From the NCBI GenBank assembly GCA_964396845.1, contig CAYNGH010000043.1, forward strand, positions 1 through 22,189: 22,189 bases of DNA. Reading direction: 5' to 3'. Of this stretch, positions 7,661-15,333 are shown piece by piece. The notes under the pieces are model-generated. The model searched no databases, was not told where the DNA came from, and saw nothing but the letters and a program-made list of their open reading frames with translations. Source of the stretch: CAYNGH01 sp964396845 (GTDB lineage Bacteria > Vulcanimicrobiota > JAJTBE01 > CAYNGH01). A program made the translations under genes and the position numbers. Every line of letters begins with the position of its first letter. Within the stretch, counting starts at the first letter, position 1.

Positions 7661-8078
7661 AATCGGCGCAGTTATACTGGTGATAATCCTCTACCTGGCC
7701 TTTTTCCTGTTTCCTGCCCTGGATTCCATCAAGGCAAAACAGAGTCAGATTGAAGGAAGCCGGCGGGATCTTGCTTCGCTGAAAAAACTGCTGGAGGAAA
7801 ACCCGAGGCCCCCTGAGGATGAAAAGACAAAGTTTGAAGGCTCCCTGAACAGTTTTGTAGAGCAGAAGGCCCGGGAGATTGATTTTACCATCGCCTATGT
7901 TCGTCCTTACGGAGAAAGGGGCGAAGGCGTGGAGATAAAGGTTGACGAGATGCAAAGTCCTAAGCTGGTGAGTTTTCTCTATCAGCTCAAAACCAGCGGT
8001 ATAAAGGTAAGCCGTCTGAATATGCGGGACTATCAGGGAACCGGCAACTGGGTGGTCAGCATGCATCTTGACATATAA
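7626..8078 (+). CDS. gspM: Type II secretion protein GspM (PilO-like)
   Basis: A 150-aa bitopic membrane protein with a short basic N-terminus (MKKKPREQ), one membrane helix (about 12-30, GAVILVIILYLAFFLF), a coiled coil (about 33-60) and a small periplasmic ferredoxin-like domain ending at residue 150. This is the layout of GspM, the partner of GspL. I chose GTG 7626, which overlaps the end of gspL by 35 bases; the same frame is open further upstream (from 7512), but that part is antisense-like shadow of gspL with no pilin-type features. A weak AAGGTGG lies about 12 bases upstream, so coupling to gspL translation is likely. The gene closes the lgt-gspKLM unit and is followed by a 106-base gap before gltX. 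Confidence 0.8.
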   Translation: MKKKPREQLTIKIGAVILVIILYLAFFLFPALDSIKAKQSQIEGSRRDLASLKKLLEENPRPPEDEKTKFEGSLNSFVEQKAREIDFTIAYVRPYGERGEGVEIKVDEMQSPKLVSFLYQLKTSGIKVSRLNMRDYQGTGNWVVSMHLDI

Positions 8079-8184
8079 CATAACTGCATAACGGTCTGTA
8101 TGGAATTATTTTCCACCGCCCCCGGGCATCTTCATTCAACTCGCAGAAACAACGGTTTAATTTCTCATTACAAGAGGTAAATTT

Positions 8185-9621
8185 ATGAACAATGAAAAAA
8201 TCAGAGTGCGCTTTGCCCCATCTCCCACGGGGTATCTTCATGTGGGAGGCGCCAGGACCGCCCTGTTTAACTACCTGTATGCCAAAAAGCACAAGGGAAT
8301 ATTTGTCCTTCGCATCGAGGACACGGATCAGAAAAGAGAGGCGGAAGGATCTTACGGGATGATTCTGTCGGATCTTGAGTGGCTGGGCATTAACTGGGAC
8401 GAAGGGCCTATCCGCCAAACAGATCGTCTGGAGATTTACCGGCAGAAAGCCCGGGAGCTTTTATCCCGAGGCATGGCATATCACTGCTACTGCACTCCCG
8501 AAGAGCTGGAGGAACGCCGTTCCGCTGGTTTCAGCGATGGCACCGCCGGGGGTTATGATGGACGGTGCAGGGATCTGAGGGATGTCCAGAAAGCCGAGTA
8601 TGAAAAACAGGGACGCTTGCCCTGCCTTCGTTTCAATGTTCCGGGAAAACCGGTGACGGTGGATGACCTTGTCCGTGGTCAGGTGAGATATGAGGCGGGT
8701 TTCTGCAGTGACTTTGTGATAATGAAATCCGACGGGACCCCGTCATATAACTTTGCGGTGGTAGTTGACGATGCGGATATGGGGATAACCCATGTAATCC
8801 GGGGTGAAGAGCATCTGGTCAACACTCCCCGGCAAATCCTGCTGTATGAAGCCATGGAATACCCCCTGCCGGAGTTTGCCCACACCAGCATGATCCTTGC
8901 GCCGGATCGCTCCAAGATGTCCAAGCGTCATGGGACTGTTGCAGTGGGAGAATACCGCCAGCAGGGAGTTCTTGCAGAAGCCCTGCTCAATTATATCGCT
9001 CTTCTGGGCTGGTCCCCAGGGGATGATGAGGAGTTTTTCACCATGTCCCGGCTTGAAGAGGAATTTGACCTGGACCGGGTATCAAAAAGCCCCTCGGTTT
9101 ATGATCAACAAAAACTTTACTGGATGAACAGCAAATACATACAGGATATGACTCCGGCTGATCTCCTGGCCAGACTGATGCCTTTCTGGGAAGGGGCCGA
9201 TTATATGACCCCTGAAATCCAGAAAGACCGGGAATACTTGGCAAAGGTGACATCAGCGGTAAAAACCCGGCTTACACTGCTTCCTGATATAATCGAGGAA
9301 GCCCGGATATTCTTTGACGGGGAGATTCCTCTTGAAGACGATGCCCGGGAAGCCCTGCAGTGGCCCACCACTCCGGCGGTTTTTGAGGCTTTCCTGCAAG
9401 TGATAAAAGAAACCGGCGGGCTGAGGGAAGAAAACTTCATGGATGCCATCAGGGAGATCCAAAAAAGAAGCGGTGCCAAGGGAAAGAAGCTTTATATGGC
9501 TCTGCGGGTAGGTATAACCGGCCAGATCCACGGCGTAGAGATGAAGGACCTGCTGGTGATTCTTCCCCCAGATTTGATGAAAAAGCGGTTGGAAACCATG
9601 ATGGAGGCAGTGGGAGCCTGA
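8185..9621 (+). CDS. gltX: Glutamyl-tRNA synthetase
   Basis: A 478-aa class I synthetase that charges tRNA-Glu (or tRNA-Gln in a non-discriminating form) in the cytoplasm. The HIGH-type motif is in PSPTGYLHVGG (13-22) and the KMSKS-type loop is K244-M-S-K-R-H-G. A zinc site like that of several bacterial enzymes is suggested by C101-Y-C103 and C128. The ATP/Glu pocket shows RIEDTD (43-48) and GEEHLVNTP (207-215). Length is normal. ATG 8185 is preceded by AAGAGGT. The 106 bases before it hold only weak promoter-like boxes (TTCAAC at 8135-8140 and TTTAAT at 8157-8162, 16 bases apart), so it may be read through from gspM or from this site. Whether it is discriminating cannot be read here. It converges with the MetVF gene, nine bases apart. 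Confidence 0.97.
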   Translation: MNNEKIRVRFAPSPTGYLHVGGARTALFNYLYAKKHKGIFVLRIEDTDQKREAEGSYGMILSDLEWLGINWDEGPIRQTDRLEIYRQKARELLSRGMAYHCYCTPEELEERRSAGFSDGTAGGYDGRCRDLRDVQKAEYEKQGRLPCLRFNVPGKPVTVDDLVRGQVRYEAGFCSDFVIMKSDGTPSYNFAVVVDDADMGITHVIRGEEHLVNTPRQILLYEAMEYPLPEFAHTSMILAPDRSKMSKRHGTVAVGEYRQQGVLAEALLNYIALLGWSPGDDEEFFTMSRLEEEFDLDRVSKSPSVYDQQKLYWMNSKYIQDMTPADLLARLMPFWEGADYMTPEIQKDREYLAKVTSAVKTRLTLLPDIIEEARIFFDGEIPLEDDAREALQWPTTPAVFEAFLQVIKETGGLREENFMDAIREIQKRSGAKGKKLYMALRVGITGQIHGVEMKDLLVILPPDLMKKRLETMMEAVGA

Positions 9622-9630
9622 GGTCAAAGC

Positions 9631-11274
9631 TCATCTTAGGAGCCGGGGAACCAGATCATACCAGCCGATGGGCATCAGGTGGACTCCCGCTACCAGATCC
9701 CGGCACTGGTTAATAATCTCCCGGGCAATCTCCACAGAAACACTTTTTGGATCATTTGTATTGTGGATTCTTTCGATCAGCGCATCGGGGACATGAATTC
9801 CCGGGATATTCTGGTTCATGTATTCCGCCATCCGACTTGATTTTAACGGTATGATCCCAGCGATAATCCGGGTCTGGATCTTTTGTTTTTCCACCATGTC
9901 CAGGAATCTCTTGAAGACTTCCAAATCAAACACTGCCTGGGTAATAAAAAACGACGCTCCAGCCTGGACTTTCTTTTTTAATTTCTGCACCTGCATTTCC
10001 GGCATATCGCTTCCCGGGTTCACCACTCCCCCCAGGTAAAACCCCGGAGTTCCTTCCAGAGGGTTGCCGTTGTAGTCCCGGCCTTCTGTCAGTTCCCTGG
10101 CCAGCCTCAACAGTTGAACCGAGTCCAGGTCATATACCGGCTTTGCTTCCTTGTGATCCCCCACCGACTGGTGATCCCCTGTCATGCCCAGCACGTTTCG
10201 AATCCCCAGGACATAAGCCCCTAAGAGTTCACTCTGCAGGGCGAGGCGGTTCCGTTCCCGGGTTGTGAGGTGAAGTATCGGTTCAAGACCTTCCCGGACA
10301 AACATGGCGCTCATGGACAAAGAGCCGATTCTCATCACCGAGCCGGGGTTTTCATTTATGGAGTATGCAGTGATATAATCCGCCATGTTCCTGGCCACCT
10401 GAAGGGTTTTTTCCACCATAACCCCCTTGGGAGGAACAATCTCGCAGGTATGAACAAACCTTCCCCCTTCCAGATCCGCCTGAAGCCGTGACAACGGCCC
10501 TGCGGATCCGTCGGCGATGGAGGCATCTTCATCAATAAGATTCCGCACTGCCTTTTCAAATTTTCTGCGGATTCTGACTTTCTGCTTTTTAAAATGTCCC
10601 ACCCGGTCTGCCCGTTGATCCTGGGTTTCCTTGCGGATGTCCATGATGCCGGGTTTGACGGAGATTTCAAAATCCTTCATAGGCTGATATGATTCCAGAC
10701 TTTCCAGCCGGCCTGCCTTTTTTGCCTTTTCGTATATCAGGGCCCAGGCGCACTGCCTGCCGTCAACCTCGCATCTGCCTTCCCGGCTTCCACCGCAGGG
10801 GCCGTTCACCAGCCCCTTGGCACAGCGGGTCACCGGGCATATCCCGAATGTGCGATCCAGAATGCATTCACCGCACATATCGCACCTCTCATCAAAAAGG
10901 CCGTGACGCTGGACGTTTCCCAGAAAAAGGCTGTTCAGGCCCGGGAGAACTATCTTGTGGGGGAGGACTTCCGACACTGACTGCACCCCGGATCCACAGG
11001 CCAGCACCAGTATGGCCTCTGCCGGTTCCACCTCACTTCTGGAGATTTTCAGCTCCCGGCGAACCCGCTGGATGTGACAGGGAGTGTTGGGAACGTGAGT
11101 GCCAGTAACGGTTATGCCGTTTTTCTCAAGGATCAACCGCATATCCTCAACTTCAGTTTCACCGCCGGTGCCACAAAGGCTGGCGCAGTCGGCGCATCCC
11201 AGGATATAAACTGAACTTACCCCCCTGAGCATTTCAAGGATCTCGGCAAGGGGTTTCTTCTCACTTATGATCAA
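9631..11274 (-). CDS. metF: MetV-MetF fusion: methylenetetrahydrofolate reductase with N-terminal Cys-rich MetV domain
   Basis: A 547-aa fusion. Residues 1-185 match MetV (the Cys-rich 'MTHFR C-terminal' family): C27-x2-C30-x3-C34, C66, C93, C131-x2-C134-x2-C137, C146, C151, C160, C168 and C175, the metal-binding partner of MetF in acetogens. A charged linker (about 186-262) leads to a full flavin-dependent MetF barrel: catalytic-type E278 (TCEIVPPKG), D367 in GMTGDHQ, Q446 in FFITQAVFD, and GIIPLKS (473-479). It reduces methylene- to methyl-tetrahydrofolate in the Wood-Ljungdahl pathway or methionine synthesis. I chose TTG 11272-11274: GGAGT (11282-11286) lies seven bases upstream, it follows the previous stop by one base, and it begins like MetV (M-I-I-S-E-K-K-P). 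A longer frame from 11313 would overlap the previous gene by 38 bases. Confidence 0.92.
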   Translation of the reverse strand: MIISEKKPLAEILEMLRGVSSVYILGCADCASLCGTGGETEVEDMRLILEKNGITVTGTHVPNTPCHIQRVRRELKISRSEVEPAEAILVLACGSGVQSVSEVLPHKIVLPGLNSLFLGNVQRHGLFDERCDMCGECILDRTFGICPVTRCAKGLVNGPCGGSREGRCEVDGRQCAWALIYEKAKKAGRLESLESYQPMKDFEISVKPGIMDIRKETQDQRADRVGHFKKQKVRIRRKFEKAVRNLIDEDASIADGSAGPLSRLQADLEGGRFVHTCEIVPPKGVMVEKTLQVARNMADYITAYSINENPGSVMRIGSLSMSAMFVREGLEPILHLTTRERNRLALQSELLGAYVLGIRNVLGMTGDHQSVGDHKEAKPVYDLDSVQLLRLARELTEGRDYNGNPLEGTPGFYLGGVVNPGSDMPEMQVQKLKKKVQAGASFFITQAVFDLEVFKRFLDMVEKQKIQTRIIAGIIPLKSSRMAEYMNQNIPGIHVPDALIERIHNTNDPKSVSVEIAREIINQCRDLVAGVHLMPIGWYDLVPRLLR

Positions 11275-11275
11275 T

Positions 11276-12901
11276 TTAATTACTCCATTTTCTGATAAGA
11301 TTCTCCCCGGCAACCTGCATGTCGGGATCCGGGTCCTGCCGGAGTTTCCAGACCAGATCCGCCAGCTCCCCTCCCGCCATGGAAGGTTTCCAGTTGTTCA
11401 AGACCCGGACTGCCTCCATCCGGGTATAATATTCCCGGGACCCGAGAGCCATTCCCAACAGAGTCCCGCCGATGCCGGGATGGGAATAAAGCCCCCGGGC
11501 CAGGGTTTCAAGGCACAAATCTCTGGGATCCCGATAACAGATAATCCCCCGGGATCCGTCATCGCAACCGGACAAATCAACAGACAGCAAGTCTGTGGCA
11601 AATTCTGACAGTTGGAGCATTCCTTCGGAAGGAGTCATTAAAATGAGATGCCTCCAGAGGATCTCCCGATGGGGATTGGCTTTCAAAATCCTGCGGATTT
11701 CTTCGCTTATGTCCATTTTCAGGCTCCGGGCAGTTTCCACTGCCTCATCCACAGTTGCATCCTCATCGGATTGAACCCCATTGTGGATAATCTCCTGCCA
11801 TATCTCCAGCTTCAGGATTTTTCCACCCTGGCTCAATATATAACGCCGGTGTTTTTCATCCCATGGGAAAGGAGGATCCCCCGGTGATTCTGCCAGCTTC
11901 ATAACGGATATAACCGACATCAGGTCTTCAAGGTTCCGGGCCATTCCTGACCCATGGCGGATAAATTCCCGGCAGGCAGAAGAAGCATCGGGGTAATGCT
12001 CAATCCCTTCCAGAGGGCCGTCGCTTCCCGAGGCCAGAATCATCCCCCGAAGGAGCATTCCCGCCCCTGAAAAAGCATCCTGATCAATGGTTCTGCTTTT
12101 AAGAATCTTTGCCAGTCCAATCTTCCGGGCAATGGAGCAGGCAGAATATGAAGAAAGAAAACTGTTGCGGCATCCCCGGGTCAGCAGGAACCGGTCAACC
12201 CCGGGATTCTTTATATCCAACAGCCGGTTGACCAGATGAATCCGGCCCCAGCCGTCCACCTCTGAAGCGATTTCCATCCAGATGCATTCTGGACACTTGC
12301 CGGGAAATATTACTGCAACTGCACCATACAGAGTAAATTCCGGATGCCGGGCAATAGTGGTGAAGTGTACCAGGTCTGATGAAACCCCATATAACCCCAT
12401 CACCGCTATGCAGAACTTCAGCACTCCCCGCCGGCGGGTATGAAAAAACAGATGACGGCATACCTGATAGATAATTCCCTGGTCCAGGTCATCGGTGGTG
12501 ACAATCCGCCGGAGGACCGGATCAATCACCGACAGAGTATCCCGGGTGGAAAAAAGAGATTCCAGTTGAAGAATATGATCCACCGAGGGCTTTTTTGACA
12601 GCCTGCGCAATGTGCCGATGATTTCATCCACCATATCCCCGGCCTTCTCCAGGGGGACCTGTCCGGGACTGCCCCCCAGAACATCACTGGCTCCGGGGAT
12701 GTAAACCACCCGGCCCAGCTGGCCATACTCATCATCATCGGGAAGCTCCAGTCCCCCCGGCAGAAGACCCGGCTCACCGGGGGCCACATGTTCTCTCACG
12801 TGCCGGTATATGGATTTTTTCCCCGAATCTCTTAATTGAGCGAGGCTCTCCATCAGTTTATGCATCAGATCACCGCTGTCTTTTTTTATCATGTTTTTCA
12901 C
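11276..12901 (-). CDS. HEAT-like helical repeat protein, function unknown
   Basis: A 541-aa mainly helical protein from GTG 12899-12901 (an ATG nine bases later is also possible). Helix pairs of HEAT or Armadillo type are visible, for example around 160-200, GWGRIHLVNRLL (217-228) with LLTRGCRNSFL (239-249), and at the end YYTRMEAVRVLNNWK followed by LADLVWKLRQDPDPDMQVA. From memory, the GWG-IHLV-RL plus RGC-N pattern resembles a family often auto-named 'limonene hydroxylase', a label with no biochemical support here: no heme, flavin or iron site is visible. The N-terminus has a VVYIPGASDVLGG strand segment. No signal peptide or membrane helix. Its stop (11276-11278) is one base before the MetVF start, so the two are probably coupled. 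A scaffold or adaptor role is inference. Confidence 0.75.
   Translation of the reverse strand: MKNMIKKDSGDLMHKLMESLAQLRDSGKKSIYRHVREHVAPGEPGLLPGGLELPDDDEYGQLGRVVYIPGASDVLGGSPGQVPLEKAGDMVDEIIGTLRRLSKKPSVDHILQLESLFSTRDTLSVIDPVLRRIVTTDDLDQGIIYQVCRHLFFHTRRRGVLKFCIAVMGLYGVSSDLVHFTTIARHPEFTLYGAVAVIFPGKCPECIWMEIASEVDGWGRIHLVNRLLDIKNPGVDRFLLTRGCRNSFLSSYSACSIARKIGLAKILKSRTIDQDAFSGAGMLLRGMILASGSDGPLEGIEHYPDASSACREFIRHGSGMARNLEDLMSVISVMKLAESPGDPPFPWDEKHRRYILSQGGKILKLEIWQEIIHNGVQSDEDATVDEAVETARSLKMDISEEIRRILKANPHREILWRHLILMTPSEGMLQLSEFATDLLSVDLSGCDDGSRGIICYRDPRDLCLETLARGLYSHPGIGGTLLGMALGSREYYTRMEAVRVLNNWKPSMAGGELADLVWKLRQDPDPDMQVAGENLIRKWSN
11282..11286 (-). promoter_or_regulatory. Ribosome binding site setting the MetVF start
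   Basis: On the minus strand this reads GGAGT and lies inside the last codons of the HEAT-like gene, seven bases before the TTG at 11272-11274. It supports that TTG, and not the upstream ATG at 11313, as the start of MetVF. Confidence 0.6.
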
Positions 12902-12971
12902 ACCGGTCCATAATCCTACCGATAGAGAAGGAAAGAAGATATACCGGCAGAATTATCCAGAAAACCGAATG

Positions 12972-12978
12972 AAGGGAG
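12972..12978 (+). promoter_or_regulatory. Ribosome binding site setting the serS start
   Basis: AAGGGAG lies seven bases before ATG 12986 but only one base before the in-frame ATG 12980. The spacing favours the second ATG, which also gives the usual SerS beginning M-L-D-I-K. Confidence 0.65.
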
Positions 12979-12985
12979 TATGCAG

Positions 12986-14260
12986 ATGCTGGATATAAAA
13001 ATTATCCGCCACCAGCCTGAACAGGTAAAGGAATCCCTCCGCCGGAGGGGGATGGATTCAACGGTGATCGATGACCTCCTGAAGCTTGATACCCGCCGGC
13101 GGGAAGCCATAAGCCGGGGAGATCAGCTCAAAAGCCAGCGGAATATTGAATCTAAAAAAATCGGTCTGCTCAAGAAAAAAGGAGAGGACATCACCCCCCA
13201 GTCGGAAATGGTCCGGGGCATAAGCGAAGAGATCCGCCAGACCGATGAACTTATCCGGGGGATCGATCAAAAGACCGCAGAGATAATGGACTCCATCCCC
13301 AACATCCCCTCGCCGAAAGTTCCCGATGGTGCCGACGACAGCCAGAATATTCACGTGCGAAGCTGGGGAGAAATCCCCAAGTTTGACTTTGAGCCGAAAC
13401 CCCACTGGGATATCGGCGAGAAGCTGGGGATAATCGACATTCCCAGGGCTGTCAGAATGGCAAAGACCCGGTTTTCCATGATGGTAGGACAGGGCGCTCT
13501 GCTGGAGAGGGCCTTGATCAACCTGATGCTGGACATCCAGACCCGCAAAAACGGCTATACCGAGATATGGCCTCCTTATATGGTCAATCGCCAGGCCCTT
13601 TATGGCACAGGCCAGCTTCCCCGGTTCGAGGAGGATCTTTTCCGCTGTGCCGGCGAGGAACTTTTTCTGATTCCCACCGCTGAGGTGCCTGTCACCAATA
13701 TTCATGCCGGGGAGATAATCGAAGGTGAATCACTGCCCATAAACTACTGCGGATACACCGCCTGCTTCCGGTCCGAGGCCGGCTCCGCAGGCCGGGATAC
13801 CCGGGGACTCACCCGGGTTCACCAGTTCAACAAGGTGGAGCTGGTGAAGTTCTGCCGGCCCGAGAAGTCTTATGACGAGCTGGAGAATATGCTCACCGAT
13901 GCGGAATCAGTCCTGAAGATCCTGAAGATTCCTTACCGGGTGATGATCATATGCATCGGGGACCTGGGATTCACTCCGGTATTCAAGTATGATCTGGAAT
14001 ACTGGGCACCGGGACAGAACCGCTGGGTGGAGGTTTCCTCCTGCTCCAACTGCGGTGATTTTCAGGCGCGCCGGGCCAACATCCGATTCAGGGACAAAGG
14101 AGAGAAACCCCGGTTTGTCCACACCCTGAACGGCTCTGGACTGGCAGTGGGACGAACCCTGGCCGCGGTGCTGGAAAATTATCAGAAGGCCGACGGCACT
14201 GTTATCATTCCTGAAGAACTGCGATCTTACATGCACGGCCTGGAAAAAATCGAACCCTGA
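12986..14260 (+). CDS. serS: Seryl-tRNA synthetase
   Basis: A 424-aa class II synthetase that charges tRNA-Ser (and tRNA-Sec where present). The N-terminal helical arm (about 28-100) is the long antiparallel coiled coil that contacts tRNA. TAE (231-233) and motif 2 FRSEAGSAGRDTRGLTRVHQ (261-280) are intact, as are the serine-site SSCSNCGDFQARRANI stretch (351-366) and motif 3 GSGLAVGRTLAAVLENY (383-399). Length is typical. The usual C-T-G-D-M-G-F segment reads C-I-G-D-L-G-F here, a small departure. Start chosen at the second ATG because of ribosome-site spacing. It is divergent from the HEAT-like gene across 84 bases in which I see no convincing promoter or T-box leader, and leads a four-gene unit with two zinc ribbons and a GNAT. 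Confidence 0.97.
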   Translation: MLDIKIIRHQPEQVKESLRRRGMDSTVIDDLLKLDTRRREAISRGDQLKSQRNIESKKIGLLKKKGEDITPQSEMVRGISEEIRQTDELIRGIDQKTAEIMDSIPNIPSPKVPDGADDSQNIHVRSWGEIPKFDFEPKPHWDIGEKLGIIDIPRAVRMAKTRFSMMVGQGALLERALINLMLDIQTRKNGYTEIWPPYMVNRQALYGTGQLPRFEEDLFRCAGEELFLIPTAEVPVTNIHAGEIIEGESLPINYCGYTACFRSEAGSAGRDTRGLTRVHQFNKVELVKFCRPEKSYDELENMLTDAESVLKILKIPYRVMIICIGDLGFTPVFKYDLEYWAPGQNRWVEVSSCSNCGDFQARRANIRFRDKGEKPRFVHTLNGSGLAVGRTLAAVLENYQKADGTVIIPEELRSYMHGLEKIEP

Positions 14261-14276
14261 CCTGGAGGTGACTGTT

Positions 14277-14513
14277 ATGCCCCTGTATGAATATAAATGC
14301 CGGGGATGCGGCGACAGCTTTGAAAAGCTCATCTGGAAGTCAGATACCCCTGACAGCGAAATCAAATGCCCTTCCTGCGGAGAGTTCAAGTCCACAAGGA
14401 AACTGTCCCGATTTTCCTTTGGCAGCCGGAACAACAGAGGCGAATTTAAAAGAGCGCCTTCATCGGGAGGCTGTTCCACCTGCACATCAGGCAACTGTGC
14501 TACCTGTGGATGA
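14277..14513 (+). CDS. FmdB-family zinc ribbon protein
   Basis: A 78-aa FmdB-type protein with the hallmark N-terminus M-P-L-Y-E-Y-K-C, ribbon ligands C8-x2-C11 and C31-x2-C34, and a Ser/Gly-rich end with a second cluster C66-x2-C69-x4-C74-x2-C77, as in many FmdB proteins. The family was named for a putative regulator of formamidase or amidase genes, but its molecular role is mostly unproven. The start is ATG 14277 because GGAGGTG (14264-14270) lies six bases before it; a GTG inside that site opens the same frame but is not a sensible start. It follows serS by 16 bases and precedes the acetyltransferase by 27, so it is probably in the serS transcript. Confidence 0.88.
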   Translation: MPLYEYKCRGCGDSFEKLIWKSDTPDSEIKCPSCGEFKSTRKLSRFSFGSRNNRGEFKRAPSSGGCSTCTSGNCATCG

Positions 14514-14540
14514 AGCCTGAGTTATCATCAAGGGGGAAAA

Positions 14541-15071
14541 ATGGAATACACCATACGTTTTGCCACCGGGGAGGATCTGGACAAAGTCATTCAACTTGCA
14601 GTGGATCTGGTCCACCGGAGCATTTCTCCTTACCGGAGTGCAGATCCCAAATCCATCGAAAAATACCGCCGGGAGGACTTGGAAGGCCTCAAGGCATCCC
14701 TGGACAGCCCTAATGTGGGGGTATTCATCGCAGAGGATCCCCAAAAAAAATTCCTGGGACATGTTATTGTCATGACAGGAAACCAGGAATCCTCCACAGG
14801 AGAAAGCCAGGGTTATGTGTTTGACCTGTCGGTGATTCCCTCCATGCAGGGCAGGGGTATCGGCAGAAACCTCATGAAAATTGCCGAGCGCTTCTGCCGT
14901 GTTCACGGTATGAAATATGTCTGTTTGAATGTCACCTCATCCAATGAAACAGCAGTGAACTTTTATCAGAATATCGGTTATGAAGAAGAAAGAAAACGGA
15001 TGATCAAGGTTCTTCCCGCCGTTGATGATGACGGGGATGAGATGCCACCCAAAACCGCAGAGAAAGGATAG
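14541..15071 (+). CDS. GNAT-family N-acetyltransferase
   Basis: A 176-aa single-domain GNAT. The acetyl-CoA pyrophosphate loop is Q103-G-R-G-I-G108 in the motif A stretch FDLSVIPSMQGRGIGRNLM (94-112). Strand 5 and the following helix appear as VCLNVTSSNETAVNFYQNIGY (about 131-151). The substrate is not evident: the domain could modify a protein N-terminus (RimI-like), a small molecule or an antibiotic. The C-terminal ~15 residues are acidic and then basic. ATG 14541 is preceded by a G-rich AAGGGGG site. It sits between two small zinc-ribbon genes behind serS, with only six bases to the next gene. Confidence 0.9.
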   Translation: MEYTIRFATGEDLDKVIQLAVDLVHRSISPYRSADPKSIEKYRREDLEGLKASLDSPNVGVFIAEDPQKKFLGHVIVMTGNQESSTGESQGYVFDLSVIPSMQGRGIGRNLMKIAERFCRVHGMKYVCLNVTSSNETAVNFYQNIGYEEERKRMIKVLPAVDDDGDEMPPKTAEKG

Positions 15072-15077
15072 ACAGCA

Positions 15078-15323
15078 ATGCCCATATACGAATACCGAGC
15101 TAAAGACACCAATGACGCCAAATGCTGTGAATACTGCCGGGATAGTTTTGAAATATTCCAGAAAACCACCGAGCCTGTCACTATCTGCCCCCAATGCAAA
15201 AACCCGGTAACCAAGCTTATATCATCTTTTGCGGTGACATATGGAATGGACTATCGGGCCAAGGGGACGGGGCTGTCAAAATTAGTCCGCCGGGACAAGG
15301 GAACATACGAAAAGATGTATTGA
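15078..15323 (+). CDS. FmdB-like zinc ribbon protein, divergent
   Basis: An 81-aa protein beginning M-P-I-Y-E-Y-R like FmdB proteins, but with an insert before the first Cys pair: C16/C17 and C20, then C37-x2-C40. The usual Ser/Gly/Cys tail is missing; the end is basic and aromatic instead (Y-R-A-K-G, L-V-R-R-D-K-G-T-Y-E-K-M-Y). ATG 15078 has AAAGGA upstream and follows the GNAT stop by six bases. Function unknown; a small zinc-dependent binding protein is likely. It converges with the receiver gene, whose stop codon starts ten bases further on. Confidence 0.82.
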   Translation: MPIYEYRAKDTNDAKCCEYCRDSFEIFQKTTEPVTICPQCKNPVTKLISSFAVTYGMDYRAKGTGLSKLVRRDKGTYEKMY

Positions 15324-15333
15324 CATCAGATAA

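Noticed and set aside
8068..8096. TTGACA at the end of gspM as a gltX promoter
   Set aside because: The -35-like box is perfect, but at 16-18 bases spacing there is no acceptable -10; the nearest CATAAC is only 13 bases away.
11275..11313. Longer MetVF start at ATG 11313
   Set aside because: It adds 13 residues that overlap the HEAT-like gene, while TTG 11274 has a well-placed ribosome site and matches the usual MetV N-terminus.
12902..12985. T-box or other tRNA-sensing leader before serS
   Set aside because: The gap is 84 bases, too short for a T-box, and has no specifier-loop or antiterminator sequence.
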